From Rhodococcoides corynebacterioides NBRC 14404 (GTDB taxonomy: Bacteria > Actinomycetota > Actinomycetes > Mycobacteriales > Mycobacteriaceae): DNA of 64,000 nt. Location: contig NZ_BCWV01000002.1 in NCBI RefSeq assembly GCF_001894765.1, forward strand, positions 1 through 64,000, given 5' to 3'. The notes under the pieces were generated by a model that worked only from the letters and a program-made list of their open reading frames with translations, was not told the DNA's origin and made no database searches. The position numbers were made by a program, and so were the translations under genes. Position 1 is the first letter of the stretch. Every line of letters begins with the position of its first letter. This document shows, one piece after another, positions 18,768 through 33,700 of the stretch.

Positions 18768-21700
18768 TGTTCCGGGTCGTCGACACCGACACGCTGCCGC
18801 TCACCGCTGCCCAGTCCGAGGTCTGGACGGCGCAGCACCTCCTCGGCGATCGACGAGACTTCGTCATCACCCTGCTGGTGGAGGTCACCGGCGTGGTGGA
18901 CCTCGCGCGCGTGCGCGACGCGGTCCGCACCACCCTCATGGACGCCGAGGCCCTCCACGTCCGTGTCGACTTCTCCGGCGAGCACGCGGTCCAGCGGCCG
19001 GACCTCCGGGACTGGGACGTCGACGTCGTCGACCTGTCCGGTGACGACGACCCCGTGGCCGCGGCGCACGCCTGGATCGCCGACGACGTGGCGAGCGCCG
19101 ACGTCACCGGCGCGGGACCGCTGTTCCGCACCGCTCTCCTGGTCCTCGCCGACGACCACCTGTTCTGGCACCAGCGCTATCACCACGGGATCGTCGACGG
19201 CTTCGGGATGTCCCTGATCTTCAACGAGGTCCGCGCCCGCTACGTCGATCCCACCCGCCGGACGGCGGCCGACGCCTGGGCGCTCGGCCCGCTGGTCGAG
19301 TCCGACCGCGACTACCGATCCTCCCCGGCCTTCGCCGTCGACAAGGCGTTCTGGACCACCCAGTTGATCGGTGCGGCGGAACCACCAATCCTGCTGCCCG
19401 ACGTCCCCGACGTCGGCCGCGCGGTCACCGAGCGCGTCGAGGTGTCGACGGCGGACGCCGCACGCCTGCACGACCTCGCCGCTCGGGTGAACCTGCGCCG
19501 GACGCGGGTGATCCCGTCCCTGTGGCTCGCCTATCTGGCCGTGGCCACCGGGTCGTACGACCTCACCGTGTCTTTGCCCGCCACCGGCCGGGTCGGGCGA
19601 CGACAGCGCAGCACGCCGTTCATGGCGTCGACGATCCTGCCGCTGCGCCTGCGCCTGGACCCGTCGATGACGCTCGTGGACGTCGCCCGCGCCTTCGAGC
19701 ACGCCACCATCGGCACCGTGCGTCACGGGCGCTTCCGCGGCGAGGACGTCGTGCGTGCCGTGCGGGAGATCGAGCCGGAGCGTCGGGTGGTCGGGCCGGG
19801 GCTGAACGTGCTGATGCTGCCGCACGGCGTGGACATCGGCGGGGTGCCCGCCCGCATGCACAGCATGGACACCGGACCCGTCCGTGACCTCGACACGACC
19901 GTGACGGGCGGCCTCGACGGCGAGCCCGTGACGTTCGATCTGCGCTGCCGTCCGGGGGCGCTCGAGGCGATGCGCGGGCACCGCGACCGGTTCCGCGTGG
20001 TGCTGGACCAGCTGCTCGACGACCCGACGCGGCCGCTGTCGTCGCTGACCCTGCTCGGCGACGACGACCGACGACGGATCCTCGTCGACTTCGTGGACAC
20101 CGCCGAGCCCGTGACGCGCGAGACGATTCCCGCGATGTTCGCGCGTCGCGTCGCCTCGGCGCCCGACGACGTCGCGGTCGAGCTGGGGGACCGGACGCTG
20201 ACCTACCGGCAGCTCGCGGACCGGGTGAACCAGCTGGCGCACCGCCTTCTCGACGACGGCCTGGCGCCGGAGGAGATCGTCGCGGTGTCGATGCCGCGGT
20301 CGATCGAGATGGTGGTCGCCCTGCTGGCCGTCACCGCCGCGGGCGGCGCGTTCGTCCCGGTGGACCCGGAGTGGCCGGCCGAGCGGCGGGCCCGCGTGCT
20401 GGCGGACTGCCGCACCTCCATCGTCCTCGGCGGTACCGACCATCCTGTTGCGCTGGACGACTGGGCATACTCCGAGCAACCGACCGCGGTCCCCGACGTC
20501 ACGATCGACGGCGCCCGGGCCGCCTACGTGATCTTCACCTCCGGCAGTACCGGTACCCCCAAGGGCGCGGTGATCCGGCACGAGGCCATCTGCGCGCGCA
20601 TCGCCTGGCAGCGCGATCACATCCTCGGCTTCGGCCCGGGGGACGCCTCGCTCTTCAAGGCGCCGTTGGCATTCGACATCTCGATCAACGAGATCCTGCT
20701 GCCCCTCCTGACGGGGGGACGGCTGGTGATCGCGGAGCCCGGCGGCGAACGGGACGGGCTCTACCTGCTCGACGTGATCCGTCGCCGCGGAGTCACGTTC
20801 GTCTACCTCGTGTCGTCGATGCTCGACGCGCTGCTCGCACTCGACGATCCCGACCGGCCGGCGCTGGCCGGGCTGAAGCACGTGTGGTGCGGCGGCGAAG
20901 TACTCACCCCGGAGCTGTTCGCGCGCTTCCGTTCTCGCCTGTCGACGACGCTGTACCACGGGTACGGGCCCGCCGAGGCGACCATCGGTGTCTCGCACGT
21001 CGTCTACACCGGCGACGCCCCGCGCATCGCGACGAGCATCGGCCGACCGAACCCGAACACCCGCCTCTACGTCCTCGATTCGTCGCTCGCGCCGACCCCG
21101 ATCGGAGTGACGGGCGAGCTGTACGCGGCCGGATTCCTGTTGGGGCGCGGCTACGTCGGAGCGCCGGGAATCACGGCGTCGCGCTTCGTCGCCGACCCGT
21201 TCGCGGGGCCCGACGAGTCCGGCGCGCGCCTCTACCGCACCGGCGACCTCGCGCGGTGGACGGCGGACGGCACACTCGACTTCCTCGGCCGGGCCGACAA
21301 CCAGGTGAAGATCCGCGGCATGCGCCTCGAACTCGAGGAGGTCGAGGCGGCACTCTCCGGCACACCGGGGGTCCGCCGCGTGGTGGTCGACGTTCGGCGC
21401 ACACCCGCGGGCTCGGCGTTCCTCGCCGCGTACGTGGTGCCCGACTCCGGCGCGGTCCTGCACGCCGCGGACGTCCTGGATCACGCCGCGACGGTCCTGC
21501 CGGACTACATGGTGCCGAGCACCGTCACCGTGCTGGATGCGCTGCCGCTCACCGTGAACGGCAAGGTGCATCGACGCGCACTGCCCGATCCGGAACAGAC
21601 CGTCACCGGCACCGTGGCCCCGCGCACCGACCGCGAACGCGAACTGTGCGCCGTGGTGGCCGAGGCCCTGGGTCTGCCCGAGGTCGGGGTCACCGACGAC

Positions 21701-24700
21701 TTCTTCGCCCTGGGCGGCGACAGCATCGTCGCGCTCACCGTGGTGGCGAAGGCCCGCGCGCGGGGGATCGCGATCGGTCCGCGCGACGTCTTCTCGCTCC
21801 GGACACCGGAAGCGCTCGCGGCGGCCGCGCCGGACGAGGTCGCCCCCGTGGCGGACGAGCCCACGGGGGTCGTTCCCCTCACCCCCGTCGTCGCTCGGGC
21901 GCTGCGGCACGGGGCGATTCGGCCGCGGTTCCACCAGACGGCGTGTGTGCCCGTGCCCGCGGGCACGGATGCGGACAGCCTGCGGGACGCCGTGCAGGCC
22001 GTCGTCGATCGGCACCCGGCGCTCTGGGCGTCGTGGCACGACGGGGCGCTTCACGTGCCCGAGGCGGCGCCGCGGATCGACGTGGTGCACGAGGCGGCGG
22101 CGTCCGTCGACGGGGTCGTGTCACGCCTGGACCACCGTCGGTCCGGCGGCGCGGTGGCCGTGGCACTGTCGGACGACACCGCCGTCCTGGCCGCGCACCA
22201 CCTCGTGGTCGACGGGGTGTCCTGGCGAATCCTGTTGGGCGACCTGGCAACAGCCCTGTCCGGTGGCGACGTACCGCCGTCGAGCACGTCCGTCCGCCGG
22301 TGGGCCGAGGCGCTGACCGAGTACGCCGCGGCCGGCGGGGTCGAGGCGGAACTGCCGTACTGGCACGGGGTCGCGCGAACGCCCCGCGGGTCGCTGCCCA
22401 CCGACGCCGACCCGGGGCTCGCCGGCGACCTGCGGCGGCGGACCGTCGTCACCCCCGCATCGGTCACCGAGGCGGTGCTGCAGGACGTTCCGTCCACCTA
22501 CGGCGCCGGACCGACCGACGTCGTCCTCGCCGCGCTGGCCCTCACGCTGGCGTCCTGGTCCGCATTCGACGGCGAGCGCACGGTGGTCGAGGTGGAGGGA
22601 CACGGCCGCGAGGAGGACGTCGTCGGCACCGCCGGGATCGACCTCACCCGGACCGTCGGGTGGTTCACCTCGGTCCGGCCCGTACCGCTGCCCACGGACC
22701 GACCCGACGATCCTGCGGAGACGCTGCTGGCCGTCCGCGACGAGCTTCGCCGCGCGCCCGCCTCGACCCTCGGTCACGGTGTGCTGCAGGAGCTTCGATC
22801 CGACCCCGTCCTCGTCGCGGCGCCCGCGCCGCGCATCCTCGTCAACTACCTGGGTCGGCTCGGCGGAGCCGGATCGGTGACGTTCCACGGAGCGGACGAC
22901 CCTGCCGCACCCGCCGCACACGCCCTGATCCTCGACGTCCTCGCAGGGGACGGTCCGTCGGGCCCGCGTCTCGAGACCACCGTGCGGTGGTCCCCGGCCG
23001 TCCTGACCGACGACGACGTCGCGTCCTTCGTCGACGGCTGGACCGACGCTCTCGCCCGGCTCGCGGCCGCCGGACCCGAGGTGCGGCGCACCCCGACCGA
23101 CTTCCCGTTGGTCGAGTTGACGGACGACGACGTCGCCGGCCTGCCCGATGACGTGGAGGACGTGGTGCCGACCACCGCCGTTCAGGACGGCATCCACTTC
23201 CATTCCGCGTTCGCCGACGACGATCCCTACGTGGTGCAGCAAGTGATCGACCTCGGGGGCACGGTGGACCCGGATCTGCTTCGCGCGGCCGTCCAGCGGG
23301 TGGTGGATCGGCATGCGGCACTGCGGACCTCGTTCCGCCCGGTGTCGAACGGTCGGATCGTGGCGGTGGTCCACACCGGCGTCGGGGTGCCGTTCGACGT
23401 GCAGTCGCGGCCGGTGGACGACGTACTGGCGGCGCATCGTCGGCAGGGGCTCGCGCTCGACCACGCCCCGCTCCTTCGCTACACCCTGGTTCCGACGGAA
23501 TCCGGCGCCGCGCTGGTGCAGTCGATCCACCACCTCGTCGCGGACGGATGGTCCATCCCCGTCATGCTGCGCGAGCTGCTCGCCTCCTACGGCGACTCGG
23601 CGCCGCTCCCGGCGCCCGCCTCACCGCGAGAGTGGCTGCGCCACCTCGCCACTCGGGACCGGGAGGCGTCCCTGCAGCGGTGGCGGGAGGCGCTGGACGG
23701 CGTTCGCGACGACGTGCCGGTGCCGAGCCACGGAGCAGCGGGCACCGGCACCGGATCGCACCGCGTGGAGGTCGATCCCGAGACGACCGCCGCCGTGCTG
23801 CGCACCGCACGCGACGCCGGAGTCACGGTGGGGGCGTTGCTGCACGCGGCGTGGGGCGTGGTCCTCGGCCGCGTGACCGGGCGTCGCGACGTCACCGTGG
23901 GGTCCACCGTGTCGGGTCGCACGGCGCCGGTGCCCGGACTCGACGCCATGGTGGGACTGTTCATCGACACCGTCCCCACCCGCGTCCGGCTCGACACCGG
24001 CGGCCTTGCCGATATCGCCGACACCATCGGGGACGTGGCGCGGCGGTGGCAGCGCGATCAGGCCGACCTGCTCGATCATCACCACGTGGGCCTGCCCGAG
24101 CTGCGGCGGATCGCCGGTGTGGCGTCGCTGTTCGAGACGCTCGTCGTCGTCGAGAACTACCCGATCGGCGACCTGGTGGCGGCGTCCTCTGCGTCGTCTT
24201 CTGCGTCGTCCTCCGGGGCAGGTGAACTCCGGATCACCGGCGTCCGCGTCGACGAGAACCCGGCATACCCGTTGACGCTCATCGTGATCCCCGGTGATCG
24301 GCTGACCGTCGACCTGAAGTTCCACCGCAGCGCCGTCGCCGAGGAGAGCGTCGCCGCGATGGTGGAGATGCTGCTGGCCGTCGCCACGGCACCCGCCCAC
24401 ACGCCGGTCACGACCGCCGGCGTGACGCCCGCACCGGCCGTCCTCGGCGCCGCGGGCCGACTCGGCAGCGCGACCGTCGTCGACCTGCTGGACCGTCAGG
24501 CCGCCGCGACACCCACCGCGACGGCGCTCGTCCACGGCGACACGCGCCTCACGTACGCCGAGCTGCAGGCGCGGACCGACCGGGTCGCCACGGCCCTCGC
24601 GGACCGAGGTGCCGGTCCAGGATCGCTGGTGGCCGTGGCCCTTCCCCGCTCGATCGACCTGGTGGTGGCCCTGGTCGCCGTGCTGAAGTCCGGCGCCGCC

Positions 24701-27700
24701 TACCTGCCGCTCGACCCCGGCTACCCGGCCGACCGTCTCCGATACATGATCGACGACGCGCAACCCGCCGTGATGGTGGACGGGCCACTGCCCGAGCAGG
24801 ACCCGCGGCCGCTGGTGCGCCCCCGCGCCGCCGATCCCGCGTACGTGCTCTACACCTCCGGATCGACGGGTCGGCCGAAGGGCGTGGTGGTCACCCACGG
24901 CAGCGTGGTGCCTCGCCTCGAGTGGATGCGCGAGCACTCGCCGCTCGGTCCCGGCGAGGTGGTCCTGCAGAAGACGCCGTCCAGCTTCGACGTCTCGGTG
25001 AGCGAGTTCTTCGGCCCCCTGATCTCCGGTGCCGCGTTGGTGCTCGCGGACCCCGACGGGCACCGCGACACCGCCCACCTGGTGGCGACCATCCGAGCGC
25101 ACCAGGTGACCTGGGTGCACTTCGTCCCGTCCATGCTCGACGCCTTCCTCACCGATCCCGAGGTCGCCTCCTGCACCTCGCTGCGCGTGATCACCTGCAG
25201 CGGTGAGGCCCTGCCCGCCGCGTCGGCGCGTCGGGTCGCCGAGCTTCTCCCGCACGTGCGACTCGACAATCTCTACGGACCCACCGAAGCCGCCGTGGAC
25301 GTGACGGCCGCGCAGGGGGTCCAGGGCACCGCGGCCGACACCGTCCCCCTCGGCCTCCCGATGGCCGGCGTCGAGGCCCGCGTCCTCGACGGGTGGCTCG
25401 GCCAGGTCGCACCGGGTATGCCGGGCGAGCTGTACCTCTCGGGGCCGCAGCTGGCCCGGGGATATCTGCGGCGTCCGGCACTGACCGCGACCCGCTTCGT
25501 CGCCGCACCGCACGGGCAGCGGCGATACCGCACCGGGGACGTGGTGCGTTGGTCCGAGCGGACCGGGCTCGAGTATCTCGGCCGTGCCGACGATCAGGTG
25601 AAGGTTCGCGGGTTCCGGATCGAACTCGCGGAGATCGACGCGGTCCTGCGTGAGCATCCCGCGGTCGAGCGTGCCGCGACCGTGGTGCGCACCGACCGCG
25701 GCACCGCGCAGATCGTGTCCTTCGTGGTCGGGCCCGTCGACGACGCGTCCGTCCGGGCCTTCGTCCGAGAACGGTTGCCCGAGCACATGATCCCGTCGTC
25801 GATCACCGTGCTCGACGCCCTGCCCACCGGGCCGTCGGGCAAGCTGGACCGGGCCGCGCTGCTCGCCGCGACGCGCGACGCGGGGAGCCCGCCGACGGCG
25901 AATCCGTCGGCGGACGACGTGACCGCCGCGCTCCAGTCGCACCTCGGCACCGTGCTCGGCGAGACCGTCGGACCGGACGACGACTTCTTCGCCCGCGGCG
26001 GAGACAGCATCCTCGCGATCCGCGTGGTCAACCTCGCCCGCGCGGCCGGCCTGGAGCTGTCGCCGCGGCAGATCTTCGACCTGCGGACACCGCGCGCGCT
26101 CGCGGCGGCGATCGGCGACGGCCCTACCGCCGGTCCGGCGCCCGCCGCCGACAGCGCGGTGGGCACGGTACGCAGTCTGCCCGTGGTGCACCGACTCTCG
26201 GAGTGGTCGGGTACCACCGACCGGTTCTGTCAGGCCGCGCTGCTGGTGGTTCCACCCACCGCCGAGGCCACCGTCGCGGCCGTGATCGACGCGCTGGTGC
26301 GCCACCACGACAGCCTGCGCCTGCGCCGGGATCGGCACGCCCCGGGCGTCTGGACCACCGAGATCCGCGCGGACGGTGTGCCGTCGCTCCGTCGGGTCGA
26401 CGCACGGGGTCTCGGCGACGCGGCGCTGCGCGACCTCGTCGCACGCGAATCCGACCGCGCCACCGACGCTCTCGACCCGGACGGCGGAACCGTCCTGTCG
26501 GTCGTGTGGTTCGACCGCGGCGACGATCCCGGCCGACTTCTTCTGGTCGCCCACCATCTCGTCGTCGACGGGGTCTCGTGGTCGATCCTCGTCGAGGACC
26601 TCGCCGTCGCCTGGGTGGCGGTCGAATCCGGGGACACTCCCGCCCTGGCGCCGGTCCGCACGTCGCTCCGTGAGTTCTCTCGGCGCGTCGACGAGGACGC
26701 GCACAGCGCACAGCGACTGGCCGAGCTGTCGTACTGGCGGACGGTGACCGCACCGGGCGCCGCGCTCGTGTCCGGCGATGCCGCCGACGCGACCGTTGCG
26801 CACGGCGACACGCTGCGCGTGCGCGTCCCGGCGGATCTCACGTCCGCCGCCCTGGGCCCCGTCGCGGACCTCGTCCGGGGCGACGCGACGGACGTGATCG
26901 TCGCCGCCCTGCGTGTGGCACTGTCCCGCTGGGGTGCGGATCACGACGTGCTGATGGACCTCGAGCGCCACGGACGTCACGACGCGCTGGGCGACCTGTC
27001 CCGCACCACCGGCTGGTTCACGTCGATCGCCCCGGTCCGGACCGCGCACCACACCGATGTCGTGGCCACGCTGGCGGACGTGAAGGATCGGCTGCGCGCG
27101 GCCCCCGACGGCGGCATCGGCTACGGCATGCTGCGCTACGGGAATGCCCGCACCGCAGGCATTCTCGCGGCCGGTGAGCGGTCGCAGGTTCTGGTGAACC
27201 ACCTCGGTCGGGTTCCCGCGCCCGGCTCCGGTCCGTTCGAGCCGGCGCCGGAACAGGACGCCCTGCGCACCGGGCCCGACGCCGACCTCGGCGGGCCGTA
27301 CCGGCTCGTCGTCAACACCGCGGTCGAGCCGGGAGCCGACGGCGCCGTGCTCGTGGCCTCCCTGGCCTGGTCCGCCTCGCACCTCTCGCGCGAGGACGTC
27401 GACACCATCGTCGACGGATGGCTTTGCGCGCTTCGCGATCTCGCCACGGCCGCCGAGTCGTCCACGCCCGTCCTCACCCGGAGCGACGCGCCGCTGATCG
27501 ACCTCACCGACGACGACCTGGCCGCCGCCGCGGACGTCGTCCCGAACGGGGTGGAGACGGTCTGGCCGCTGACGCCGCTGCAGGAGGGGCTGTACTTCGA
27601 AGCCCTCACGGCGTCCGGACAGGACGTCTACACCGCCCAGTTCGTCCTCGAGTTCGACCATCGAGTCGATCCGGATCGTCTGCGCAGCGCAGCCGACGGT

Positions 27701-30700
27701 CTGGTGCGCCGCCACCCGACGCTGCGGACGGCCTTCGTCCCCCTGCCCTCGGGTGCGCCCGCGCAGGTGGTGGCCGCCCCCGACGCGGTGACCGTCCCGA
27801 TCACGGTGGTGGAGGCGACATCCGGCGACGAGGTGGCCGCCGCGCTGGCCGCCGACCGAGGTACCCCGTTCGATCTCGCCGCACCGCCGCTGTGGCGTCT
27901 GCTGCTGGTGCGCCGACCCGACGGCACCGACGCCCTGGCCGTCAACCGGCAGTTCCTGGTGTGGGACGGCTGGTCCAACGGACTCGTGGTCGCCGAGTTG
28001 CTCGCTCGGTACGCCGATCCCGCGGCCGTCCCGACCACCCCGGACACCGCGTTCACGCGCTACCTGGGGTGGCTGGCCGATCGTGACAGGGACGCCGCCC
28101 GCGCGGCGTGGGCCCGGGCGGTGGCGGGGCTCGACGAGCCCACTCTGCTCGCCCGGCCGGGAACCGTGGCGGGACCGGACCTTCCGCGTCGTCACCGCGT
28201 CGAGTTCGATCGTCACGAGACGACGACGCTGCGCGACGCGCTGCGCACGCACGGCGTCACGCTCAACGCGGTGGTGACCGCCGCGCTGGCACTGGCACTC
28301 TCGCGCAGCACCGGACGTGACGACGTCACGTTCGGCATCACCGTCGCCGGTCGACCGACCGAGGTGCCCGGCCTCGACACGGCGCCGGGCATGTTCCTCG
28401 CCACGGTTCCGGCGCGGGTGACGCTCGACCCGGCGCAGACGCTGATCGCCCTCGCGAGGACCGTGCAGGACCAGCGGTGGGCGCTGGCCGATCACGACCA
28501 CCTCGGGCTGGCGGAGATCGGCGCGGCCACGGGGCATCGGACGCTGTTCGACACCCTCTGCGTCGTCCAGAACTTCACCGACGGCGACGAGGGAACCTCG
28601 CTGGGCGGCAGTGGAGTGCGGGGCGGCGACAGCATCGACCACACCACCTACCCCGTCACCGTCGTGGTGACGCCCGGGTCCACCCTGGCCGTCACCGTCG
28701 AGCACCGGCCGGAGATGGTCGACGACGTCCGGGCCCAGCGTGTGGCCGACGACGTCGTCGCGGTGCTGCGCAGCGTGGCGGGTGGGGCGGAGCGCCCGGT
28801 CGTCGGTGTGCTCGCCGACCCGACACCGCCCGTGCGCGTGGACGACTCGGTCCCGGACGTCACCGTCACCGAGATGCTCGTGGAGACGGCGCAGCGTCGC
28901 CCCGATGCCGTCGCACTGGTCTCGGGGAGCGTCTCCCTGACCTACCGCGAGCTCGTGGCGCGGATCGAGGCGCTCGCCCGCGTGCTCGAAGATCGCGGAG
29001 TGGGTCCGGAACAGGTGGTGGCACTGGCGGTTCCGCGCAGTGTCGACACCGTGGTGGCGCTGTTCGCGGTGTTGCGCACCGGCGCGGCCTACCTGCCGCT
29101 CGAGCTCGACCATCCGGACGCGCGGTTGGACGCCGTACTGGACGACGCCGACCCGCGGTGCCTGATCGTCGGGCCGAGCGCCGTGTCGCGCTTCGCCGGT
29201 CGACCCGGGGTTCTGCCGCTCGACTGGGCCGCGGAACCGCTGTTGTCGGCGGCGGACCGGCATGCGGACGGTGAGGGCGTCGCCGACGGCACCGCGTTCG
29301 CGCCGGGTCGACCGGGTCGGCTGGAGCATCCGGCGTACGTCATCTACACGTCCGGGTCGACGGGCCGTCCGAAGGGCGTGGTGACGCCGTATCGCGGGCT
29401 GACCAACATGCAGCTGAACCACCGACGCGAGATCTTCGACCCGGTGATCGAGGCGGCGGGCGGGCGGACCCTGCGCATCGCACACACCGTGTCGTTCGCC
29501 TTCGACATGTCGTGGGAGGAGCTGCTCTGGCTCGTCGAGGGGCACGAGGTGCACGTCGCGGACGAGACACTGCGCCGCGATGCGGATGCCCTGGTGGCGT
29601 ACGGCGATCGCCACGGCATCGACGTCGTCAACGTCACGCCGACCTACGCCTCGATCCTGCTCGAGCGGGGACTGCTGGACGGGTACCGGCCCGCGCTGGT
29701 CCTTCTCGGCGGTGAAGCCGTCGGCGACGACGTCTGGTCGGCCCTGCGGGCTGCGGACGGCGTGCTCGGCTACAACCTCTACGGACCCACCGAGTACACG
29801 ATCAACACCCTCGGCGGGGGGACCGCGGACAGTGCGACCCCCACGGTGGGCCTGCCGATTCGCGCCACCGACGCCGTGATTCTCGACGGGTGGCTGCGGC
29901 CGGTACCGGACGGAGTGGCGGGCGAGTTGTACGTCGCCGGAGCGGGTCTCGCCCGCGGCTACGCCCACCGTCCCGCGCTCACGGCGGACCGGTTCGTCGC
30001 CGGGCCGAACGGAACGCGGCGCTACCGCACGGGTGATCTCGTCCGTCGGCGCACCGACGGGTCCGGACTGCTGGACTATCTCGGCCGCACCGACGACCAG
30101 GTGAAGATCCGTGGCCACCGGGTGGAGATCGGCGAGGTGGCGTCGGCCGTCGCGGCCGTGCCCGGCGTGCGGCGCAGCGCTGTCGTCGTCGGTACCGGTC
30201 CGGGCGGCCTGGCCCGGCTGATCGCCTACGTCGATGCTCCCGAGACGGTGGACGTCCGCGACGCCTGTGCCCGCGCCCTGCCGGAGTACCTGGTGCCCAC
30301 CGTCGTTCGGACCGACGAGTTCCCCATGACGGTGAACGGCAAGCTCGACGTCACGGCACTGCCGACGCCGGAGGACGACACGGCGCCGATCACCCTGCCG
30401 CGCACCGAGACCGAGCGCGTCCTGGTCGACATCGTCTCGGACGTCCTCGGCGTGCCGATCGGGGTGACGGACGACTTCTTCGCGCGCGGCGGCCATTCGC
30501 TGCTCGCCACCCGGGTGATCGGCCGTGCACGGACGGCACTCGGGTGCGAGCTGGCGGTGCGCGACCTGTTCGACGCCCCCACCGTGGCCCGGCTCGCCGC
30601 CGTCGCGGAGGCCCGATCCGGGTCGGCGCGGCCCGTCCTCGCGCCGCGTGAGCGGCCCGAGCACATCCCGATGTCGGCCGCGCAGCGTCGGCTGTGGTTG

Positions 30701-33700
30701 GCGCACACCCTCGATCCCCGCTCGACGGCCTACCACTTCCCGCTGGTGATCCCGCTGGACGGGGTGGTGGACGTCGAGGCGCTGTCCGTGGCGCTCGCCG
30801 ACGTGGTCGACCGACACGAGGCGATGCGGACGGTGTTCGACGAGGTCGACGGTCTGCCGGTGCAGCGCATCCTCACCGGTGTTCGACCCGCCGTCGACGT
30901 GGTCGAGGCGATCACGGCATCGGACGTCTCCGCAGCCGTCGCCGAAGCGCTCCGCACTCCGTTCGATCTTCGTCGTGACATCCCGTTGCGCGCCAAAGTA
31001 ATTCACACGGGGGGCGGCACGGTCCTGGTGGTGGTCCTGCACCACATCACCACGGACGAGTGGTCGGACCGCCCGTTCCTGACCGATCTGCTCGCGGCCT
31101 ACACCGCCCGACTGGCCGGTGATCCGTCACCGCTGACGCCGCTGCCGGTGCACTATGCCGACTACACCCTGTGGCACGCCGAGCTGCTCGGCGACGCCCG
31201 CGACGAGCGGTCCCTCGCTGCCCGCCAACTGCGGTTCTGGCGCGACACGCTGGCGGGCGCCCCCGATCCGGAGATTCCCCCCGATCGGCCCCGGCCGCCG
31301 CGGCCGAGCCACGACGGCGCGGTCGTGCAGGTCGACGTCGAGCCGGCGGTGGTGCGCGGCCTGCGTGCCGTGGCGCGATCGACGGAGGCGAGCGTCTTCA
31401 TGGCGTTGCACGCCGCGGCGGCCGTCCTGATGCGCGCGGTGACGGGGTCGTCGGACGTGGTGCTCGGTGCGCCGGTGGCCGGCCGCGACGAGGAGGCGAC
31501 GGCCGACCTCGTCGGGTTCTTCGTCAACACCCTGGCGCTGCGGACCGAGGTGACCGGGTCGGCGTCCCTCGCCAATACCCTCCGCACCGTGCGGGACGCC
31601 GATCTGGCGGCGTTCGCCCATGCCGACGTGCCGTTCGACGAGGTGGTGGCCCACCTGGCACCCGAACGCAGCACGGCGCGGCACCCGCTGTTCCAGGTCA
31701 TGGTCAGCCATCACACCGGTCCGCTCGTCGACACCGACCGGCTGCCCGAGACGCCCGCGAAGTTCGACGTGGTGTTCAACGCCACCGAGGACACCGCGGG
31801 CGAACGGCTCACGCTCCAACTGGAATACGCCACCGACCTGTACGACGCGTCGACGGCCCGGACGCTCGCGGATCGCTTCCTTCTCGTGCTCGCCGCGCTG
31901 GCGCGGACGCCGGAGAGGCGGGTCGACGATCTCGACCTGTTCCTGCCGGGGGAGCGGCACCGGGTGGTGACCGAGTTCAACGACACCGCGCGGCACGTGC
32001 CGGAGGAGACCCTCTACGCGTCCTACCGTCGGTGGGTGCGGGCGACGCCCGACGCGGTGGCCGTGGCGGACGAGCACGAGACCGTCACCTACGCCGCTCT
32101 GCACGAGCGTGTCGTCGAGCTCGCCGCGCAGCTGCGCGACCGGGGCATCGGCGACGAGGACATCGTGGGCATCGGCGTGCCGCGGTCGGTGGGCGCCGTC
32201 GTCGCCACCCTCGCCGTCCTCGCCGTCGGGGCGGCGTATCTGCCGCTCGACGGCCGGCACCCCGTGGATCGGCTGGAGTTCATGCTGGCCGACTCCGGGG
32301 CCGCGCTGCTGCTCACCACCGAGCAGGCGTCGGGGTCGATGCCCGGCGGTGTGCCACATCTGACGATCGATGCTCTGCCGGAACAGGATTCGGCGGGTGA
32401 TCCGCCCGGCCCGGCCGCACAGGACTCGGCGGCGTACGTCATCTACACCTCGGGGTCCACGGGTCGGCCCAAGGGCGTCGTCGTTCCGCACGAAGGCATC
32501 TCGTCCTTGGTGGCGACGGCGGAGGACCGGATGCGGTTGACGACGGGGTCGGTGGTGCTGCAGTTCGCGTCCATCGGGTTCGACGTGGCCGTCTTCGAAC
32601 TGGCCATGGCACTGTGCACGGGCTCCCGGCTGGTCGTGGTGCCGGACGACGCGCGGGTCGCGGGTCCGGAGCTGACGGACTTCTGCACCCGCCACGCGGT
32701 GACGCACGCGATCCTGCCGCCGTCGCTCATGGCGGCGCTGCCGCCGGACTGCCTGCTGCCCGAGGGCTGCACGGTGCTCGTCGGGACGGAAACCGTGCCG
32801 CCGGCGGTCATCTCGGCCTGGTCGGAGCGACTGAATCTCCTCGCGGCGTACGGGCTCACCGAGGCGACCGTGAACAACACGCTGTGGCAGGCGCGTCCGG
32901 GCTGGACCTCAGCCGTGCCGATCGGCGTCCCGGATCCCAACGAGCAGGCCTACGTGCTCGATGCGCGGCTGCGCCCCGTGCCCATCGGGGTGGCCGGCGA
33001 GTTGTACATCGCCGGACGGGGACTCGCGCGCGGCTATCTCGGACGCCCGGATCTCACGGCGCACCGATTCGTCGCCGATCCGCACGGGGGCGGTCGGATG
33101 TACCGCACGGGGGACCGCGCCCGCTGGCGCACGGACGGATCGCTCGACTTCCTCGGCCGCGCCGACGATCAGCTGAAGGTCCGTGGCTTCCGCATCGAGC
33201 CCGGTGAGGTGATGGCGGCACTGGCGTCCGCGGACGGCGTCGACCAGACGGCCGTGATCGCCGTGGGCGACGGCCCCGCCACCCGGTTGGTCGGTTACGT
33301 CACGGGTGTGGACGGGCTGCTCGGCGAGGACGTGCGTGCCCACGCGGCGACCGCGTTACCGGACTACATGGTGCCGAGCGTCGTGATGGTGCTGCCGGGA
33401 TCGTTGCCGTTGACTCCCAACGGCAAGCTCGACCGTGCGGCCCTCCCGGAGCCTGATCTCGTCGGTCTGCTGGGGGGCCGACCGCCGCGGACGGAGACCG
33501 AGCGCGTGGTGCTCGCGGCCGCGGCGGAGGTGCTGGGGCTCGCGAACGGGCCGGATGGTGCGACCCTCGGCATCGACGACGACTTCTTCGACGTCGGCGG
33601 ACATTCCATGGCGGCCATGGGGTGGGTGTCGGCCCTCCGGTCGCGTCTCGGTGTCGAGGTGACCGTGCGCGACGTGTTCGACGCGCCCACCGCCGCGGCG

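Noticed and set aside
23621..31045. Very long minus-strand open frame (about 2470 codons) opposite the NRPS gene
   Set aside because: It is an antisense shadow: GC-rich third positions suppress stops. The product is His/Arg/Gly-rich with no domains, while the plus strand encodes continuous NRPS motifs.
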